From the NCBI GenBank assembly GCA_038817485.1, contig JAWAZL010000014.1, forward strand, positions 1 through 39,533: a DNA stretch of 39,533 nt, written 5' to 3'. Shown piece by piece: positions 1 to 8,385 of the stretch. How positions within the stretch are numbered: the first letter of the stretch is position 1; each line of letters opens with the position of its first letter. The DNA comes from Nitrososphaerota archaeon. GTDB lineage: Archaea > Thermoproteota > Nitrososphaeria_A > Caldarchaeales > JAVZCJ01. The position numbers and the translations under genes are program-made. The notes below the pieces were generated by a model. It was not told the DNA's origin, ran no database searches, and saw only the letters and a program-made list of their open reading frames with translations.

Positions 1-26
1 AAATTTTAAATATTTTATTTAACTAA

Positions 27-58
27 TATATAAAAGTTTATAATAATATTTAAATATT
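27..58 (+). promoter_or_regulatory. TATA box and putative autoregulatory operator of the ArsR gene
   Basis: An archaeal TATA-like sequence (TATATAAAA) lies at 27-35. A perfect 14-bp palindrome, AATATTTAAATATT, covers 45-58. With transcription expected about 25 bases after the TATA box, the palindrome sits between TATA and the predicted start site, where an ArsR dimer would block initiation. The low complexity of the region weakens the operator call. Confidence 0.4.
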
Positions 59-78
59 GCTATATACTACTTTATATT

Positions 79-399
79 ATGAATGAAGAAGTCAATATAA
101 ATAAGTTTCGAGCAAAAATTTTTAAAGCATTATCAGATCCTATTAGACTTGAAATAATTAGTCTTTTACGTAAAAAAGAATGGTGTGCTTGCGACTTAAT
201 TCCATATCTTAATATAGTTCAACCTTTAGTTTCTAGGCACTTAAAAATTTTAAAAGATTGTGGAATAGTAGTTTATAGAAAAGAAGGAAATAAAAGAATA
301 TACTCAATCACAGATAAAAGAATACTTAAAGTAATCGATACTTTATCACCAGAACTAATTAAAAGCATTTCAAAACATATAGTTAAGCAAATAATTTAA
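79..399 (+). CDS. ArsR/SmtB-family metal(loid)-sensing transcriptional repressor
   Basis: A 106-residue winged-helix DNA-binding protein of the ArsR family, close to the usual family length. The N-terminal half has the typical 'KALSDPIRLEIISLL' helix, and the recognition helix follows at about 46-62 (IVQPLVSRHLKILKDCGIV). Cys36 and Cys38 in 'EWCACDL' match the CxC motif that binds As(III)/Sb(III) in classical ArsR (ELCVCDL). By family knowledge the dimer releases its operator when metal is bound. No arsenate reductase, ArsB or ArsM gene lies in view: the next gene is convergent and unrelated, so the regulon must lie upstream of the window or elsewhere. The start at 79 follows a TATA box at 27-35. 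The family is secure; the inducer is inferred. Confidence 0.88.
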   Translation: MNEEVNINKFRAKIFKALSDPIRLEIISLLRKKEWCACDLIPYLNIVQPLVSRHLKILKDCGIVVYRKEGNKRIYSITDKRILKVIDTLSPELIKSISKHIVKQII

Positions 400-515
400 T
401 AACACTCTTAATATGTTTTTATATTAATTTCCTCTAAGTCTTATGATAGTATTTAAAAATACTTAAAATGATCCTTTAACCCTCTTATTATAATAATACT
501 TTAATTTTCTACTTT

Positions 516-1997
516 TCAAAACTCTCTATTTAATTCTCCCCTCTTTACTTTATATTTTATTAATTTAACAAAAAATTTATAAAATGGTCGTAATATTTTT
601 GTACGTCCTCCCTTAGCAAAATATAGATTAATTAAACTATCTATCCAATAAAGATCATGTTTTAAACACTTGATTAAAAGCTCTTTATGTAGATATTTTA
701 TTTTAGTTCCTTTAAACCAATTTTCATTTTTTAATTTACCCATTGGAACAAAAAATAATGGCACTATTAAGCTTCTTATTCCTTTAAGATCATCGATCAA
801 CTCTATTGTTTTAATGATATCATCTTCAGTCTCTCCTGGTATGCCAATTATTAGAGTACACGCAGGTATTAGTTTATAATCATGCATTAAACCTAATCCT
901 ACTCGAACTATTTCTGGCCACTCTTCTGCTTTAAATGGATGTACTTTCATTGGCATAATCTTTTTTACGAGTTCTACAGAACCAGTTTCTATACCTACTT
1001 CAGCACCCCACCATGATTGTTTTTGTAATATAATCTCAGAAATTTTTGAGAAAAGTTTTGGTTTTAATGTAATTGTTGCAAGTGAGCAATGACTCCACCC
1101 TATTCTTTTACTTTCTTTTAAAACCATTTCATGAAGTTTAATAAGTTTTTCATCATTTGGAATAGTGTTTTTTGAACCATAAAGCATTACATCTTCAGCA
1201 TGAAGACATGTACCTTCATTTACTTTCATGTTAACTTTTATTTCTCTTAAAATTTTTTCGTAAGAATACCATCTTAATGGCCTTAAAGTTACACTACAAA
1301 ACTTGCAACTTCGACAACAACCACGTCCAATTTCTATTAAACCATTAATTGAAGGTGCTACAATTTCTGGTATTTCATCTAAACTCGGCACTTCTTTAAT
1401 TGATACTTCATAATACTGTGGAAGTTTTTCATTATCTAAAACAGCTTGAACAATTTTCCCAATAATTTTTTCAGCTTCTCCATCAATTACGCAATCTATT
1501 TTATGTTCTTTAATAAATTTTGGTCTATATTTAAATTGCCAAGCACCCGGGCCTCCAATTATTATTTTTAAACCCTGTTCTTTTGCTTTTTTTATCTCTG
1601 GCTTTTCTATTAATATACGAAAGTATTGAGCTAAAAAGGGCTCTTTCTTAAAAATAAATGTAAAAGTACTTGATGCTGGTCCTAAGCCAAATGGATCCAT
1701 TACATAAATTCCCAAGACTTTTGTATCGTTAATATACTTTCCCAGATGGTCTGGATCTACTATTGCTACGTTAAACCCCTCTCTTAATAATTGAGCTTCA
1801 ATTTTTCTTAAACCATAGGGTGCAGCAATCGGCAATCCATTATTCGTTTTAATAGACGGGAAGAAAAGAAATTTATAAAGCCAATCTGGAATAACATTTG
1901 AAGGAGCACATGTTCCAAAACCTATGAATTCATGATTATGATAATCACTCATAAGAGTTCTATCAGCAGTTAAAATAATATCATATTTCTTACTCAT
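516..1997 (-). CDS. B12-binding-domain radical SAM protein (COG1032 type)
   Basis: A 493-residue radical SAM enzyme with an N-terminal cobalamin-binding-like Rossmann region (about 60-200) and a central SAM barrel. Cys227, Cys231 and Cys234 in 'GRGCCRSCKFC' form the CX3CX2C motif for the [4Fe-4S] cluster; Cys228 is an extra neighbour. 'IIIGGPGAWQFK' (145-156) and 'DCVIDGEAEKI' (168-178) are hallmarks of the B12-binding radical SAM group. No DxHxxG cobalamin motif is obvious, so cobalamin may bind base-off without the lower histidine, or not at all. A late 'CTLIIGIPGETEDDI' segment is the usual COG1032 barrel strand. The substrate is unknown; the family holds methylases and C-C bond-forming enzymes. 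The gene stands alone, convergent with arsR, with the decayed IS region upstream. It is AT-rich like its neighbours and shows no damage. Confidence 0.85.
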   Translation of the reverse strand: MSKKYDIILTADRTLMSDYHNHEFIGFGTCAPSNVIPDWLYKFLFFPSIKTNNGLPIAAPYGLRKIEAQLLREGFNVAIVDPDHLGKYINDTKVLGIYVMDPFGLGPASSTFTFIFKKEPFLAQYFRILIEKPEIKKAKEQGLKIIIGGPGAWQFKYRPKFIKEHKIDCVIDGEAEKIIGKIVQAVLDNEKLPQYYEVSIKEVPSLDEIPEIVAPSINGLIEIGRGCCRSCKFCSVTLRPLRWYSYEKILREIKVNMKVNEGTCLHAEDVMLYGSKNTIPNDEKLIKLHEMVLKESKRIGWSHCSLATITLKPKLFSKISEIILQKQSWWGAEVGIETGSVELVKKIMPMKVHPFKAEEWPEIVRVGLGLMHDYKLIPACTLIIGIPGETEDDIIKTIELIDDLKGIRSLIVPLFFVPMGKLKNENWFKGTKIKYLHKELLIKCLKHDLYWIDSLINLYFAKGGRTKILRPFYKFFVKLIKYKVKRGELNREF

Positions 1998-2512
1998 TTT
2001 TTTGTAGCTTATTATTATTTTATGCTAATATTTTAAATTTTAAAACATTTAATTTTTAAAATTTTTTATTTATATAATATCGATTTTTATTAAAAAGAAC
2101 TTAATTCTAAATCATTTAAATCTTACTAAGAATATTTTTCTCGAGTCTTTCTAATAAAGAAATCGATAAAATTTAAAATACTACTAAATCCTATAATAGA
2201 AATTGAAAATTCTTTTAGAAAAAGGCAGATGATATCTCAGATCCAACCTCAAATGAATAAAAAATTAAGGTTTAGATACTCAATCTAAAACCTCACTCAA
2301 GCACAATAAACATTATGCAAATCAACAAAAAGTTGATTAAAGTATTCGAAGGATATTAAACGAACATAGCTAAAAATATAAATCATTAGCATTAAAAAGG
2401 AAGAGCTGAGGTTTAGAGGAAAAATTTAAAATGATAATATAATAGAGACGAAATATTATTAATTTCATTCTAACTAATTTTAATACTTTAAATTTAAATA
2501 TTTACTTTGAAT
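1998..2512. other. 515-base stretch without an intact gene
   Basis: All frames on both strands are broken by stops. It holds an imperfect hairpin: AGGTTTAGAT at 2268-2277 pairs with ATCTAAAACCT at 2283-2293 (one extra A, loop ACTCA). The 9-mer AGGTTTAGA recurs at 2409-2417. The promoter of the radical SAM gene must lie near 2000-2050 on the minus strand. The rest looks like decayed sequence beside the IS5 remnant; I could not assign any of it. Confidence 0.5.
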
Positions 2513-3140
2513 TCAATCCAAAATTCTTACTTCATTCCTTAAATGAATTAATATTGAAGCAATAGTAACTATTGCTTTATACATAATAGAAAGCTTTTCA
2601 TATCTTATTATTACTCTTCTAAATCTTTTTAAAAATGAAAAGAATCTTTCTATTGCAGATCTTATAACTTTATTTTCTCTTATTTTTATTATTATACATT
2701 AAATTTCATTTAGCTTATTTTTTAATTTAGAAACTAATAATATAAGCATTTTAGAATCATTTTCATTACTTGACAAATTTCTATAGCTAAAGGCTTTCCT
2801 TTCTTTTTTCTAAATCCATCATATCTTGCATTCTCCCCTTTTTTTGCTTCTACTGTTGAGCTATCTGTTGCAATAGCTTTAGGATTCTTAATAGATACTA
2901 AAAAATTGAATATTTTATCCCATATTCCTTTTTCTTGCCATTTCTTTAACCTTCTCCATGCAATTTTATAAGAACCATATATAATAGGCATATCTTCCCA
3001 TTTACATCCAGTAGTTATAACATAAATTATTCCATTAATTATTATTTATCATTAAATCTAGGCTTTCCTATTTTATTTTTTGGAAGTAATAAAGGCTTTA
3101 TTAAAGACCATTCTTTATTTGATAATTCTTTAAAAAATAT
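2513..3140 (-). mobile_element. Decayed IS5-family insertion sequence (transposase pseudogene)
   Basis: Reading the minus strand with frame changes restores an IS5-type DDE transposase. Pieces in order: 'ELSNKEWSLIKPLLLPKNK' (about 3128-3070), a stop and frame change near 3045, then 'INGIIYVITTGCKWEDMP', then 'AWRRLKKWQEKGIWDKIF' and the first catalytic Asp in 'ATDSSTVEAKKG' (within 2734-2991). About a dozen residues seem missing before 'PLAIEI', a frame change follows near 2770, then 'SNENDSKMLILLVSKLKNK'. The segment that should hold the second catalytic Asp is deleted near 2690-2700. The C-terminal block with catalytic Glu is intact: 'RSAIERFFSFLKRFRRVII' and 'RYEKLSIMYKAIVTIA', ending at 2513. 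At least two frame lesions and two deletions make it inactive. I found no convincing terminal inverted repeats or target duplication. Confidence 0.85.
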
Positions 3141-3239
3141 ATAGAATGAATTATTAAAAGATTAATTTAAGAATTAAATATTTTGAGATGAACTCTTTAA
3201 ATAAATAATTCAGGAAATACTAACTTACTTATTCTATTC

Positions 3240-3887
3240 TTATTTTTTACTTAATTCTTTGCTTCTATTTAATAAATCAATTACTTCTTCATCTTCTAAT
3301 TGCTCAAATCTTTCATAAAATTGTCCTATAGCAAAAAATGGTTCAGGAGTTTGTAAGCAAACAATTTCATCAGCATATTCTTTAATTTTTTCTAAGCTTT
3401 CAGGTGGAGCTACAGGAATAGCAACAACAATTTTTAAAGGTTTCTTTTTTCGAATAGAAACTATTGCAGCAATCATTGTTGCTCCAGTTGCTATACCATC
3501 ATCAACTATAATAACAATCTTATTTTCTACATTGGGTTCAATAGTACTTCCTTTATATTTTATAAGTCTTCTTTCAATTTCTTTTTTCTGCCTTTCAGCT
3601 TCAGCTTTTATATAATTTTCAGGAATAGGTAAATAGCTTACTATATCTTCATTTAAAATAATTGTTCCATCTTGTGTAACAGCGCCTATAGCAAGTTCAG
3701 GTTGATAAGGTGCACCTATTTTACGTGGTATTATTAAATCTAATGGAGCATTTAACACTTTTGCTATTTCATAAGCAACTACAACTCCCCCTCTTGGAAT
3801 AGCTAATATTATTACATCTTTATCTTTATATTCTAATAATTTTTCAGCAAGCCTTTGTCCTGCTTGAGTTCTATCTTTAAATAGCAT
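3240..3887 (-). CDS. Phosphoribosyltransferase-fold protein (COG1926)
   Basis: A 215-residue type I phosphoribosyltransferase-fold protein. The PRPP-binding loop is 'IVIIVDDGIATGATM' (about 148-162), with the two acidic residues followed by GxATGAT. 'AIPRGGVVVAYEIAKVLNAP' near residue 30 and 'RKIGAPYQPELAIGAV' near 55 are typical of COG1926, predicted phosphoribosyltransferases with no settled substrate that are sometimes fused to hydrolases. The start has a Shine-Dalgarno-like AGGTG overlapping the stop of the deacetylase gene 8 bases upstream, so the two are almost certainly co-transcribed. The protein is intact and cytoplasmic (no signal). A role in nucleobase salvage or regulation is possible; the sequence does not decide. 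Confidence 0.85.
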   Translation of the reverse strand: MLFKDRTQAGQRLAEKLLEYKDKDVIILAIPRGGVVVAYEIAKVLNAPLDLIIPRKIGAPYQPELAIGAVTQDGTIILNEDIVSYLPIPENYIKAEAERQKKEIERRLIKYKGSTIEPNVENKIVIIVDDGIATGATMIAAIVSIRKKKPLKIVVAIPVAPPESLEKIKEYADEIVCLQTPEPFFAIGQFYERFEQLEDEEVIDLLNRSKELSKK

Positions 3888-3895
3888 AAAAACAC

Positions 3896-4975
3896 CTATT
3901 TAAAACATTTCCAATATCTTTTAAAAGTATTCTTAACTTCTTTAATAACATTTTTTGTTTCTTCAATTTTTAAAATAGATTTTTCATAAACCCATTTTGG
4001 AATTTCTAAAGGTTCTTCAAGAGGAATTTCTATTCTACATAATCCAAGTATTATTGAAAGCCATGCATATGGTAAAACTTTTGGGTTATAACCACTTCCA
4101 CATAAATCTATAACTTTACCGTTACAAACTTTCTCAGAAACTTCTCTAATAGTTTCACCAATCATTCTAAATCCTTTGAGAGTTAAACATAAATTAGTTA
4201 ATTGATCTGCCCAATGCGGATCTGAACCGCCATTACGAATTATTATTTCTGGCTGATATTCTTCAGCAATAGGTTTAAAAATTTCTTCAAGAACAATTTT
4301 ATAGCATTCATCTCCTGCATATGGAGGAAGAGGAATATTTACTTTATATCCTTCCCCTTCTCCAATTCCAAATTCGTAAATAAAACCTCTTCCTGGATAA
4401 AGAGTTCTAGGATCTTGATGGATTGAAATTAATAAAACTTTTGGATCATCATAAAAAATATCCATTGTTCCATCAGCTGCGTGAGCATCAGTATCGATTA
4501 TTAAAATTTTCTTCAATCCATATTTTTTAATAAGCATTTTTGCACATATTGCCACATCATTAAAAATACAAAATCCTCCTCCTCTATCAGCTGCTGCATG
4601 ATGCAATCCTCCCCCTATCCCTTCCGCAATTTTTATTTCAGGATTATCCATTACAATTTTTCCAGCAAGAATTGAGGAACCAACTATTGCTTTTGCACCC
4701 TCAATTATTTCCATATTTATTGGCGTATCCGGTGTTAAAAAGCTTCTATACTTTGCAAGAGTGTATACCTCATTTATATATTCTTGATCATGAACTAAAA
4801 GAATATCTTCATTAGAAGCATCTATTCCTTCAATAATAATAAATCTTGGATCTTTATGTAATCCTAAATTTTTAAAAAGATTCATAAAATTTATAAATCT
4901 ATCTCCTCTAAATGGATGACCTTCTCCAAAATCATATTTTATAATTTTCTCGTTGAAAATTATTGCAATAGGCAT
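3896..4975 (-). CDS. Histone deacetylase-family (AcuC-like) zinc deacetylase
   Basis: A 359-residue arginase/deacetylase-fold protein of the HDAC/AcuC family, close to normal length. The active-site parts are visible: the His pair His125-His126 in 'GGGLHHAAADRGGGFCIFND', zinc ligands Asp163 and His165 in 'DTDAHAADG', a third Asp252 in 'NGGSDPHWADQ', and Tyr296 in 'LCGSGYNP' where the transition-state Tyr is expected. The usual 'DAHHGDGT' reads 'DAHAADGT'. All ligands are kept, so it should be active. In archaea such enzymes may deacetylate proteins such as acetyl-CoA synthetase or Alba, or small acetylated compounds; the substrate here is unknown. The phosphoribosyltransferase gene follows after 8 bases. 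The site-2 protease gene ends 39 bases upstream, with an AT-rich promoter-like gap between, so their co-transcription is uncertain. Confidence 0.88.
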   Translation of the reverse strand: MPIAIIFNEKIIKYDFGEGHPFRGDRFINFMNLFKNLGLHKDPRFIIIEGIDASNEDILLVHDQEYINEVYTLAKYRSFLTPDTPINMEIIEGAKAIVGSSILAGKIVMDNPEIKIAEGIGGGLHHAAADRGGGFCIFNDVAICAKMLIKKYGLKKILIIDTDAHAADGTMDIFYDDPKVLLISIHQDPRTLYPGRGFIYEFGIGEGEGYKVNIPLPPYAGDECYKIVLEEIFKPIAEEYQPEIIIRNGGSDPHWADQLTNLCLTLKGFRMIGETIREVSEKVCNGKVIDLCGSGYNPKVLPYAWLSIILGLCRIEIPLEEPLEIPKWVYEKSILKIEETKNVIKEVKNTFKRYWKCFK

Positions 4976-5014
4976 AATAAAATATATTAAAATTAAAATA
5001 AATAAATATTTCTT

Positions 5015-6334
5015 TTAAAATTTGAAGAAAACTAAAAGTCGAGGAACAATTATTTGCATTAAAATAAGAATTAAAAATATTATAGAAATGGTATAAGAAA
5101 TAATTTTAACATAATGCTCCCTTTTCTCAATAGTGATGTTCTTAAAGAATTTAATTATTAGAAAATCTAAACTATCTTTAAATATCCACCCTCCATCTAA
5201 AAATATTATTGGCAATATATTTGTTAAACCGAGCGCTAAATTCATCCAAAAAATCCAATAAACTATATTAGCTAAAATCCAAAATAAATTGCTCGGAATA
5301 GGAGTACTATAAAACTCTGTTTCTGGAAACTCTACTGGAGACATTCCACGAAAAGGAAGACTTATAAAAAGAAGTAATGAAGTAGGCATATTAGATAATG
5401 GTTCCTTTAAGTTATCTAAAAGATAATTAATATCTTTTACTCCTATACCTAAAAATCCTTTTCCAAAATCTTCAATATTTTTAGTAAAATCATATTTATT
5501 TCCTAAAATTACTTCAAAAATCTTTCCATTCGCTGTATGTATAACTATTCTTTCATACGCTTTTCTTTTTGATAAGGAATTTTGAAAACTCTCTATATCA
5601 ATAATTTTTTCTTCATTAATCATTGTAATAATCATTCCAGGTTTTAAACCAGCTAAAGAAGCTGGAGAATTATCTAAAACATATCCTATTCCAACTCCTT
5701 CTGAAATAGGATTTACAAATGGTATTAAAACATAAGAGAATATTAATAAGAAAATAATAGCAAGAGAAATATTTGCGATGGGCCCAGCTGCACAAATCCT
5801 AGCTCTTTTGATTCTTGAAGTATTTTTCATTTCTTCTTCATTAGGCTCAACAAAAGCACCTAAAGGAACAATAAAGTAAATTACTCCAAGATAATCAACT
5901 TTAATATTATTTACTCTAGACTCTATTCCATGGCATAATTCATGAATAATTATTGCAATTGGAATGCTTATAATTCCATACCAAAATGGTATGATGGGAT
6001 TAATTATAGGTAAACCTATAAGCATTTCAGGTCTAGGAGCAATTTCTGGAGGAATATTAAATGAAGCAATTGCTGATCTAACGATCATAAAAGTGACTAT
6101 TAAAACTAATATTGGAGATATTGCTATAGCAGCGTTTCCATATAATAACCAAAATTTTTTATATTTTGCGATAGATTCTATAAAATTTCTCCCACGTATT
6201 GTACGAAACAATATGAATGGCCCAGTGAAAGATATACTTTTATTTTTTTTAAGAAAACTCTTTTTCCATAAAATTAAAGAAAGTGAAAGATGGAAAATTG
6301 ATAGTATTATAAGAGCTAATATACTAATGTCCAT
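5015..6334 (-). CDS. Site-2 protease family (M50) intramembrane metalloprotease with PDZ domain
   Basis: A 439-residue multi-pass membrane protein. The zinc motif HExxH is 'HELCH' at 131-135, inside a hydrophobic helix. The second motif is 'LTNILPIIFLDGG' near residue 370, the NPxxxxDG-like element carrying the third (Asp) ligand. Between them is a PDZ-like region (about 210-290) with 'GIGYVLDNSPASLAGLKPG', which normally restrains or positions substrate. Several hydrophobic helices precede and follow the core. By family knowledge it cleaves transmembrane segments of substrate proteins, often anti-sigma or regulatory membrane proteins. No candidate substrate is adjacent. It is upstream of and on the same strand as the AcuC-like gene, and divergent from potA. 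Confidence 0.9.
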   Translation of the reverse strand: MDISILALIILSIFHLSLSLILWKKSFLKKNKSISFTGPFILFRTIRGRNFIESIAKYKKFWLLYGNAAIAISPILVLIVTFMIVRSAIASFNIPPEIAPRPEMLIGLPIINPIIPFWYGIISIPIAIIIHELCHGIESRVNNIKVDYLGVIYFIVPLGAFVEPNEEEMKNTSRIKRARICAAGPIANISLAIIFLLIFSYVLIPFVNPISEGVGIGYVLDNSPASLAGLKPGMIITMINEEKIIDIESFQNSLSKRKAYERIVIHTANGKIFEVILGNKYDFTKNIEDFGKGFLGIGVKDINYLLDNLKEPLSNMPTSLLLFISLPFRGMSPVEFPETEFYSTPIPSNLFWILANIVYWIFWMNLALGLTNILPIIFLDGGWIFKDSLDFLIIKFFKNITIEKREHYVKIISYTISIIFLILILMQIIVPRLLVFFKF

Positions 6335-6451
6335 TTTCTTTCAACCATTTTCGTTAATTTCTTTCTAAATTTTTTTAATACCTAAACTTATACTTTTTTA
6401 TAATTTGATACAATTTATTTTTTTATTTATACTATTCTTTATGAAGGGGAA

Positions 6452-6509
6452 ATTCTAAATTGTTTGTAGCTCATCTGAACTGTTTTAGAATAGTAAGATT
6501 TAAATCTTA
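6452..6509 (+). promoter_or_regulatory. Inverted repeat plus 16-bp palindrome upstream of the polyamine transporter operon
   Basis: ATTCTAAA at 6452-6459 is complementary to TTTAGAAT at 6484-6491 (24-base loop). It is followed at once by the perfect 16-bp palindrome TAAGATTTAAATCTTA at 6494-6509, 31 bases before the potA start. TATA-like tracts lie further upstream near 6421-6432. The palindrome is suitable as an operator for a dimeric regulator, and the larger inverted repeat could be an RNA hairpin in the leader. No regulator is identified. Confidence 0.45.
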
Positions 6510-6540
6510 GTATTTAAATTTTTTATTAGAAAAAAATAAG

Positions 6541-7617
6541 ATGGGAAAAGAAGATTATATTAATATTGTAAATTTAAGTAAAAGCTTCGGAAACATTAAG
6601 GCACTCGATAACATCAATTTATCGATCAATAATGGAGAACTTCTAACGATTCTTGGACCAAGCGGATGTGGAAAAACAACTTTATTGAAAATAATTGCTG
6701 GTCTTGAGAAACCGGATGTTGGAGACATCTTTATAGATGGAATTAGGATTAATGATGTGCCTCCTTATAAACGAAACATTGGGATGGTTTTTCAAGACTT
6801 AGCTCTTTTCCCACATTTAAATGTAGTAGAAAATGTTGCATTTGGACTTAGGATTAAGAAAATTCAAGAAAATGAAATTAAAGAAAAAGTTTCTAAAATT
6901 CTTGAATTGGTAAAACTACCAATTGAAGAATATGGAGATAGGAAAGTCACGCAACTTAGTGGAGGGCAACAACAAAGAGTTGCTTTAGCAAGAGCATTAG
7001 TATTAGAACCAAAGGTTCTTTTATTAGATGAACCATTTAGCCATTTAGATTATAAAATAAGGCAAGAGCTTATGGTTGAACTTAAGAGAATACAAAGAAG
7101 TTTAAATATTACAACTATATACGTAACTCATGATCAAACTGAAGCAATGTTTATGTCAGATAGAGTAGCTATAATGTATAATGGTAAAGTTTTTCAAGTT
7201 GGAAAACCAAATGAAGTTTATGATAATCCAATAAATACTTTTGTTGCAACATTCTTTGGAGAAGTAAATATAATAGAAGGAAAATTGAATAATGGTTTTA
7301 TAATAGTTGATGGTTGGAAACCAATTAAGCTTAGGAATAATATTAAAATAAATAATAATGGATCAGATCATGTACATATTATTTTAAGACCTGAAAAAAT
7401 AAAAATTGGAAATGTTAATAAGAATAATTATATTGCTAAAGGAAAAATTGAAGATGTCATTTTCTTAGGACCATTTGTAAAAATAGACATTAAAGTAAAT
7501 GATAAGCAATATATTAAAGTATTAACCCCTCGTGATTCATGCAAAGAAGCTATTATTGGAAATGAAGTTAGCATTAATTGGTCTTTTAATGATATGAAAA
7601 TATTTCCAGGAGACTAA
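6541..7617 (+). CDS. potA: Spermidine/putrescine-type ABC transporter ATP-binding protein
   Basis: A 358-residue ABC ATPase of the PotA/CUT1-like group that powers import through the PotB/PotC pair. Walker A is 'GPSGCGKTT' (39-47), the Q-loop region is 'NIGMVFQDLALFPHLNV', the signature is 'LSGGQQQRVALARAL', Walker B is 'VLLLDEPFSHLD', and the switch His lies in 'TIYVTHDQTEAM'. The last 110 residues form the TOBE-like regulatory domain with 'HIILRPEKIKIG'. Only 6 bases separate it from potB, so it is the first gene of a potABC operon. A palindrome lies directly upstream. Substrate assignment rests on the permease and binding-protein types; ferric or other organic cation import cannot be excluded. 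Confidence 0.9.
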   Translation: MGKEDYINIVNLSKSFGNIKALDNINLSINNGELLTILGPSGCGKTTLLKIIAGLEKPDVGDIFIDGIRINDVPPYKRNIGMVFQDLALFPHLNVVENVAFGLRIKKIQENEIKEKVSKILELVKLPIEEYGDRKVTQLSGGQQQRVALARALVLEPKVLLLDEPFSHLDYKIRQELMVELKRIQRSLNITTIYVTHDQTEAMFMSDRVAIMYNGKVFQVGKPNEVYDNPINTFVATFFGEVNIIEGKLNNGFIIVDGWKPIKLRNNIKINNNGSDHVHIILRPEKIKIGNVNKNNYIAKGKIEDVIFLGPFVKIDIKVNDKQYIKVLTPRDSCKEAIIGNEVSINWSFNDMKIFPGD

Positions 7618-7623
7618 AATAAA

Positions 7624-8385
7624 TTGTTCTCCTCATTGAAACTACTTACTACTATATCAATTATTTTTCTATTTGTCTTTTTCTACATTCCATTAATAGG
7701 AATGTTTATTTATAGTTTAAAAAGTGAAAATCCAATAGAAAATTATGTAAGTATTTTAAAGAACCCTCTTTATATTAGAATAATAGGGTATTCTTTATTA
7801 ATATCCTTTTTAACAACTATAATAAGCTTATTAATTTCTTATCCTATAGCATATTATTTAGCCTTTATTGTAAATGAAAAATTTAAATCAATAATTTTAA
7901 TAGCATTTATAGCTCCATTTTGGGTTAATTTTTTGCTTAGAACTTATGCATTATATAATGTTTTATATATGATTGGTATTATAAACAATTTTATAGCATT
8001 ATTAATAGGGATGGTTTATGATTATTATCCATATATGCTATTATCCATATATGCTGCATTATCAAAAATTAGTAAATCCATTCTTGATGCTTCTTTCCTT
8101 TTTGGGGCATCTCCATTTCAAAGATTTACTAAAATTATTTTACCATTAAGCACACCTGGAATAATCGCCGGTTCGATATTTGTTTCTCTCACAACAATGA
8201 CTGAATTTGTTGTTCCATCAATGCTTGGAGGAATTGAAGGATATACTGTAGGATATTTAATATGGGATTTATTCTTAAAATATAGAAATTGGTTTAAAGG
8301 ATCTGCTTTATCTATTATTATAATTTTTATAGCTTTAATAATTTCATTATTCTATTCTAGGAAAGCTAAAGTGGTTTTAATATGA
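7624..8385 (+). CDS. potB: Spermidine/putrescine-type ABC transporter permease PotB
   Basis: A 253-residue inner permease with about six membrane helices. The ABC-contacting EAA loop is 'DASFLFGASPFQRF' followed by 'ILPLSTPGIIAG', with Asp-Ala-Ser in place of Glu-Ala-Ala. 'PFWVNFLLRTYALYNVL' is typical of the PotB/HisM-type fold. The chosen start is TTG at 7624, with AGGAG (7608-7612) overlapping the end of potA. The stop overlaps the potC start in ATGA (8382-8385), which indicates translational coupling. It is slightly shorter at the N terminus than bacterial PotB (about 275-285), but the first hydrophobic helix is complete. Confidence 0.88.
   Translation: MFSSLKLLTTISIIFLFVFFYIPLIGMFIYSLKSENPIENYVSILKNPLYIRIIGYSLLISFLTTIISLLISYPIAYYLAFIVNEKFKSIILIAFIAPFWVNFLLRTYALYNVLYMIGIINNFIALLIGMVYDYYPYMLLSIYAALSKISKSILDASFLFGASPFQRFTKIILPLSTPGIIAGSIFVSLTTMTEFVVPSMLGGIEGYTVGYLIWDLFLKYRNWFKGSALSIIIIFIALIISLFYSRKAKVVLI

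Noticed and set aside
2268-2440. Forward-strand fragments such as 'SIRRILNEH' that hint at a second transposase or integrase
   Set aside because: Two or more in-frame stops, no continuous motif and too short to distinguish from chance in AT-rich DNA.
5964-6368. A 134-codon forward frame opposite the site-2 protease gene
   Set aside because: It lies antisense to clear membrane-protease coding sequence and has no recognisable domain.
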